Positions 57,893 to 64,000 of a stretch of DNA of 64,000 nucleotides are shown here, in pieces. Below the pieces are notes generated by a model. The model did no database searches and had not been told where the DNA came from. It saw nothing but the letters and a program-made list of their open reading frames with translations. The translations under genes were made by a program, and so were the position numbers. Each line of letters starts with the position of its first letter. Position 1 is the first letter of the stretch. Origin of the DNA: Myxocyprinus asiaticus (Eukaryota > Chordata > Actinopteri > Cypriniformes > Catostomidae); contig NC_059373.1 in the NCBI RefSeq assembly GCF_019703515.2, positions 19,988,281 to 20,052,280 of the forward strand. Reading direction: 5' to 3'.

Positions 57893-58432
57893 AGAACAAT
57901 GTGCATGAATCGGTGTTGACCTGATGATGAAAATATAATGTTGTCTTTCAAAAAATTTTAACATTTCAGTAAAAAAAGGAGCATGTATAAATAACTACAT
58001 TTTTGTCTGAAAGAAATATGTATTTTGCGTACACTGATGATGGCGAATTTGATCAAACACATAAAAATAACTACAAAAAGCTTTATAGAGTGAGCACAAG
58101 AGAGAAACAAATTAGTTAAAAAATAGTGCAGAAATATAATTCATTTAATATATGTAATATAGTAGTCAATTCATCTGAATGGATATGCTAATGTTTAGAG
58201 ACTTGCATGAGTATAAGTACTGCATATATCATATGGGGTGAGACAATGCCCTGAGTACTAATCTTCTGTCTAGGACAGCCTCCACAAGCACTGCTTTAAT
58301 CCAGCCTGCTAATACAAAAGTGTCAGTGTCAGCATTTCTTAATGCAAGTGCTCCTCTCCTCTGACCTACAGATTTATAAAGCAGTTTTGCCCAGTGGCCC
58401 ACCTGAAAATGATAGGAAATTATAAGGCTGCA
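57893..58432. other. No gene recognised
   Basis: AT-rich sequence with no coding signal. Confidence 0.5.
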
Positions 58433-58849
58433 GTTCTGTCATCATTTCCTCATCCTCGTATGACTTTCTTTCTTCGGTGGAACATAGAAGCAGATGTCTG
58501 GCAGAAAATTAGCCTCAGTCCCCATTAGGGCTACAATGGTACATGTATCCACGCCAAACTGAATGGATACAGGGCCTTCGGTATGGTACACGCAGTCACA
58601 CAAATGATTACATATCTTAGCATGTTTGAAACCAGTGTTAAAACAACATATAACGAACAACACAAACCGCGTAGAACTAAAATGAAAAACAATTGCGGAG
58701 CAACACAGGACCACACGGAACAAAAATTTTACACAAAAGAGCACCACACGGTACACTAGAAACTGCAGATCAGATAAATGCATGTGAAGTTTATACTAGC
58801 TAGCTCGCTATATTTCCCAACTGTGATGGATCTAAAAAAATATATAAAT

Positions 58850-59390
58850 ATGTCAGACTTAAATAAGCCAGAGATTGAAGACCCACCGTTGTCTCTAAAA
58901 TCTGTTGTTTGGGAGCATTATGGTTTCACAGTAGACTACAGTAATACTGCGTAACTAGTACTGAACAGGACGAAGACTGTGTGTCGGCTCTGTTTCACCG
59001 AATTCGGATATTTCAGGAAGCACATGATGACTTATTTGTGGCGACATCATACACATGTGTCTCCTGAGCTTATAGGAACAAAGCATAAACAGCCTGTGCA
59101 AGTTAGTCTTGCCACGGCATTAAAGCAGCCTCTCGCTGCAAGCTCAGACAGACTTAAAGCGATAACGAACGGCATTTATTATAGGAGTATTTATTACTGC
59201 AGATATGCGACCACACTCAGTGGTTGAGAATACAGGATTTAAGAGTCTGCTTAACGTGCTTCAACCCTGTTATGAAGTTCCTACAAGAATGCATTTCAGC
59301 AATTCTGTAGTGCCCACAGTATATGATCAAGCACGCGCAGTAATTGTCCATGAATTGTCCTCTCCTCTGATAAAGTGGATATTCTGATTT
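58850..59390 (+). pseudogene. ZBED-like hAT transposase, N-terminal fragment
   Basis: The plus strand reads LKSVVWEHYGF, a TAA-type stop near 58950, then TVCRLCFTEFGYFRKHMMTY + LWRHH, a BED zinc finger with its Cys pair and His pair. The frame goes on through VSLATALKQPLAASSDRLKA to 59226. A frameshift there leads into VVENTGFKSLLNVLQPCYEV and VPTVYDQARAVIVHELSS. The order is that of ZBED-type hAT transposases. The catalytic and dimerisation domains are missing. It is non-functional. Confidence 0.82.
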
Positions 59391-59399
59391 TCCTGAAAA

Positions 59400-59850
59400 A
59401 CAACTTGAAAATTGAGTTATAAGTACAAGTGGTGAGCTGAAAGGCAAAAGACACAGAAATCTGCACTGCTAATGTCTTAATTGTGTTACAATTATTATAA
59501 TTGCACTCTTTTTCATGATGTTAGCCTGAGGGGAACTGGCCCCGACAGTGAGCCTCGTTTCTCCCAAGGTTATTTTTCTCCATTAACCAACAACTTATGG
59601 AGTTTTGTGTTCCTTGCCACAGTCGCCTTCAGCTTGCTCACTGGGGTTCTAAATACAATTATTATTTAATTACTTATTTTTCTACATAATTCACAATCGT
59701 ATTTTATCAAACTACACAATGATGGCTTTAAGACATTATAGATATTACAGTTTCATTTTCTGTTAAGCATGATTTTCTGTAAAGCTGCTTTGAAACTATG
59801 CGTGTTGTGAAAGATGCTATACAAATAAAAATGACTTGACTTTTTGTACT
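59400..59850 (+). repeat. Retroelement-like repeat inside the hAT
   Basis: The blocks GGGGAACTGGCCCCGACAGT, TGTTCCTTGCCACAGTCGCC, AAAGCTGCTTTGAAACTATG and GCTATACAAATAAAAATGAC, ending in ACTTGACTT, are those of a common dispersed cyprinid repeat that I know by sight. The terminal ACTTGACTT looks like a short 3' tail repeat as in some LINE or SINE families. It has no coding capacity here. Confidence 0.55.
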
Positions 59851-60279
59851 TTTATTATTATGATTTTATACAATGTTCATATAAGAGGCTCTTAAGTTTT
59901 GTATTGTAATTTCATTGAATAGTGCAGTCATGTATAAATAAGCCTTCACAATAAATGTATTGCCCATCAGCCACTGTTTTCAAAATAAATAATTTAAAGA
60001 AAGATTCTTTATTTTCCCTGCTGTACCGTAACAGTACCAAACCGTGACCCCAAAACCGAGGTACATACCGAACCGTGAATTTTGTGTACCGTTGCAGCCC
60101 TAGTCCCCGTTCATTTTCATTATATGGAAAAAAGATACAATGAAAGTGAATGGTGACTGAGGCTGTCATTCTGCCTTACATCTTCTTTTGTGTTACATTG
60201 CATATGGGTTTGGGACAACGTGAGGGTGAGTAAATGATGACAGAATTTTCTGCTGAATTTTTGGGTGAACTAACCCTTA

Positions 60280-61640
60280 AACACATCATTTAAAGCTGCC
60301 CTACAGAAGATTTTTTGGTTAAAATAAACAAAAGTCCATTATTGTGTGAGCACATTGAACATCAGTGTTCAAAACCCTGTCATTGCCTTTTCCGATTCAC
60401 TACGGTAAGCCTATAATAATATTTGTTTACTTTCGGCTGTCGGGTCAGATTTGTGTGAAATCACAGGCTTACGGCATTGGTCCGTGTGTTTACATCATGT
60501 CCATAAGTTCACAAATGTTCAGAAAAGAAGGGCCGGCTACTGTCGTGCGTGTGTGGTGGCTGGGGAAGCTACAGCTGTTCAGTCAGTCAGTAAGTCGCAG
60601 TTCAGGACAGCAGCGGCAGGACAGTATTCTCTGGATGGCTGTTTAACTGTTGACTGTTTGGTGAAGTTGTTTACTTGCTATAATGATTGGACATGTATTC
60701 TGGTACAGTTGTTGGAGTTTACATTGGTTGTCATGCTTTAAAGAATCCAACATCACTCAGGGGATGTTGTGTTCACAGATCACGGAGTGTTTAATAGGCT
60801 ACATTTTCCATTGAATACTGTAAAATGTTTACTAATATTCATGCCTTCTAAATATTTTATACCGCCCGATCTCATGAGAAGTATGTAACTGTGCCGGTAT
60901 TTATTCAAAATGAAATTTACAGTTTATTACTTGTATTGCTGCAGTTGCTGAAAGCTTGTTAAATGAGATGTTTGAATACGTTTGTAAATGTAGTTCGTTA
61001 TGTAATGCGTTAAAATGTATTGTCTTTCAAAACATGTAGTATCGTAAAAGTGTATTGATGTCATAAGATAGTATTGCGTTGGAAACAGAGTGAAAAGTAA
61101 GTGTTTATGAACTGATAATCTGCCCTTTTACTTGTGATTTGTGTGAAAGTGAATAAAACTCATTGTTGTTGATTTGCCTCTACCAGAAATCTGCAGTGAT
61201 ATGGAGGAGGTGACACGTAAAATTAATTTAGCAAAAAACAGTATTGTGGTTCTATGAGAACAGGTTGATCTTATAAAATTGTTTCTTCCTAAAGGGGCGG
61301 TCACATTACACTTCATGCTCCATTCACTCACAAATAAATGCATCCGAATGCGAAGACATTTTGTACAACGCTGCGAACCAAAGTTCAACCTTGATGAGGA
61401 CACGTGACCAATAGAAGATTGAAACTTCACACACACTGACCTCTTGGCTCAATACAAAGACTACATATTTCAAAGCTGCATGCTTTATTGTTGCAGGAAA
61501 GTGAATAAACAATATATTAAAATAATTATTTGTTAATAGTGATGTATTATTTACTTACACCAAAAGCCCTCCGCGTGACATATCCTTGTCCGTTGCACTG
61601 TCCGAAAAAAAATTTGCGTGTTCAAAGTCAAGTGTGACCA
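60280..61640. other. No host gene recognised
   Basis: From 60291 (TTTAAAGCTGCCCTACAGAA) for some 350 bases the sequence looks like the start of another MITE-like repeat of higher GC, but I could not find its partner end. The rest is AT-rich with short chance frames. Confidence 0.45.
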
Positions 61641-61873
61641 CCTGTTAAGTGTATATGTGTGCCACTGTTTTCTTATTTCTTTTATCACAGTCACAGAAAT
61701 GCACAAGGTTGTTTAATCACTTTTTACTGCCCTTTTAGCAGATAGTGTGTTTAAACAGAGCGGACATGATTAAACACACTATCTGCTAAAAGGGCAATGG
61801 AAAGTGTTGAAACAACTTGTGCATTTCTGCGACTGGGGTAAACGAAATAAGAATAGTGGCACACACTTAGGGA
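61640..61873. repeat. Fold-back repeat with a perfect 26-bp inner stem
   Basis: TGCCCTTTTAGCAGATAGTG + TGTTTA (61728-61753) and its exact inverse (61771-61796) are separated by 17 bases. The pairing continues imperfectly outward: AGAAATGCACAAGGTTGTTT with AAACAACTTGTGCATTTCTG, and GTGTGCCACTGTTTTCTTATTT with AAATAAGAATAGTGGCACAC. The arms total about 100 bases. It is probably a small palindromic MITE. Confidence 0.85.
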
Positions 61874-62902
61874 GGCTCGAAACTGAAGCAATGTAATCTC
61901 AAGTTGTTCATAATATCAATTTCATAGCACAGTAACGTACATATTAATTTGTTTAGCGTGCAACCACCTCTCTATTATAACTTTACTTCCAAAGACACAA
62001 TTAAGGAAACCGTTTATTATTGTAATAGTTATATTGCTTATTTCTGTATATTATTTGCATGTTTAATAAAGTGTATTTCATCTGCATCCTTATTGAATCC
62101 TCTTTTTGTGTTCTTAGTTTACAGTTGTGTGCAGAGCATAGGTCTACTATTGTAGAATTTCAGCTTACTTGCATCGTCCACTGAGGCTGTAGAATGCATT
62201 TTTTTTTTAACCACACAAGTTCAATCTTCCATTGTACTTGTATCAGCCATATCATGAGTTTCACCTTTTCTATTGATATGTGTTGTGGATGAAACACTTG
62301 AAAAATCACATTAAAATGTAAATGAAGAGTGTTGTTTATCTTCCTCAAAAAGCAAGTAATATCTAGGTTTTACATGTTTAAACAAATAACAAATCAATGT
62401 GAAAGTACAATGTTATGATTAGGCTCTGCAGGTGAATATTTCCAAGTGATCACAGGCAAAAGTCCAGGTAACCTCAAACCATGAGATTCATCCATGCAGA
62501 AGAGCAATGCTGAAACACAACGGACTTAAAAATGTTCCTCTGCAAGTTGCTTGCAATTTTAGGTTTCAACCACAGATGCCGCTAGAGAGCCCAAAGTTGC
62601 ATAGTGCTGATTGTTAAATCTTAGATTTGAATTGGTCAATTTCATAAACATACCTAGATAATCTGTAGTGCATCAATGAAATTGATAGAAGAGAGCTCAC
62701 ATAAACAGGACCAACCAGGAGTCTAAAGCACTGCTTTATGACATGTACACATACTTTATGAAGGTAGTATGAGTGCCGGCCCATGGTTTTGTGACTTGAG
62801 AAGTGTTTGCAACATTTCACTTGATGCCAATTCATGTTTGATGTTGTGGAGCATCAGTTGCTAAAATTTTGTAAAAACACTGCAAGCTGCTGATAAGAAC
62901 AA
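61874..62902. other. No gene recognised
   Basis: AT-rich sequence with no coding signal or named repeat. Confidence 0.5.

Positions 62903-64000
<1,098 letters not shown>

Larger units (their letters stand above)
58526..60102 (+). mobile_element. hAT element with 8-bp target duplication, internally rearranged
   Basis: The left terminus TAGGGCTACAATGGTACA and the right terminus TGTACCGTTGCAGCCCTA are inverted copies with two differences. The flanks GTCCCCAT (58518-58525) and GTCCCCGT (60103-60110) form an 8-base target duplication with one difference, the hAT hallmark. The element carries the N-terminal part of a ZBED-like transposase and, replacing its catalytic part, a foreign repeat segment. 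Confidence 0.92.
58433..60279. mobile_element. MITE related to family B, split by a hAT insertion
   Basis: The left piece (58433-58525) carries TTCTGTCATCATTTCCTCAT and ends in GCCTCAGTCCCCAT. The right piece (60103-60279) begins GTCCCCGTTCATTTTCATTA and ends TGATGACAGAATTTT and TTGGGTGAACTAACCCTTAA. Joined without the hAT they form one fold-back element like those at 13916 and 43930. Confidence 0.82.

Overview
This is a piece of teleost nuclear genome, most likely from a cyprinid (carp-like) fish. The sequence is AT-rich, has no operons, and has GT-AG split exons. It is crowded with fish-type Tc1/mariner elements, hAT remnants, palindromic MITEs, two tRNA-derived SINE families, and micro- and minisatellites. 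One SINE family resembles the cyprinid HAmo type; that name is from memory and was not checked by alignment.

Two protein genes are recognisable, and both lie in the right half. At 43.3-44.8 kb on the plus strand are three exons of bet1, a Golgi Qc-SNARE. They carry a lost splice acceptor, an in-frame stop and a frameshift in the membrane anchor, so this copy is an intron-containing, dying duplicate. Facing it tail to tail, at 46.0-52.8 kb on the minus strand, are the last seven coding exons of an acyl-CoA dehydrogenase. These join in one open frame of 327 residues with both family signatures; the N-terminal exon or exons were not found.

The left 43 kb has no confidently named host gene. Two minus-strand stretches (5.91-6.05 and 15.28-15.45 kb) look like real coding exons of an unidentified gene or genes. 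Two short plus-strand stretches (9.17 and 10.15 kb) have good splice borders but are weaker candidates.

The middle is dominated by a 3.4 kb minisatellite (29.9-33.3 kb) of about 113 contiguous 30-bp units. Most units contain a small inverted repeat, and marker variants show multi-unit duplications. A SINE sits exactly at its right edge. The 39.3-42.2 kb stretch is a fold-back palindrome followed by a divergent tandem repeat block. No gene is seen there.

Mobile elements by region: Tc1 copies or remnants at 0-1.3, 11.6-11.9, 23.9-25.5, 33.6-34.1, 34.9-36.1, 51.2-52.3, 54.4-55.6 and 62.9-64.0 kb, all with broken transposases; hAT remnants at 56.7-57.8 and 58.5-60.1 kb; SINEs at 6.6, 33.3, 33.7, 35.5, 35.8, 47.8 and 53.0 kb. 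Several are nested (two SINEs in one Tc1, a hAT in a MITE), which gives a relative order of insertion.
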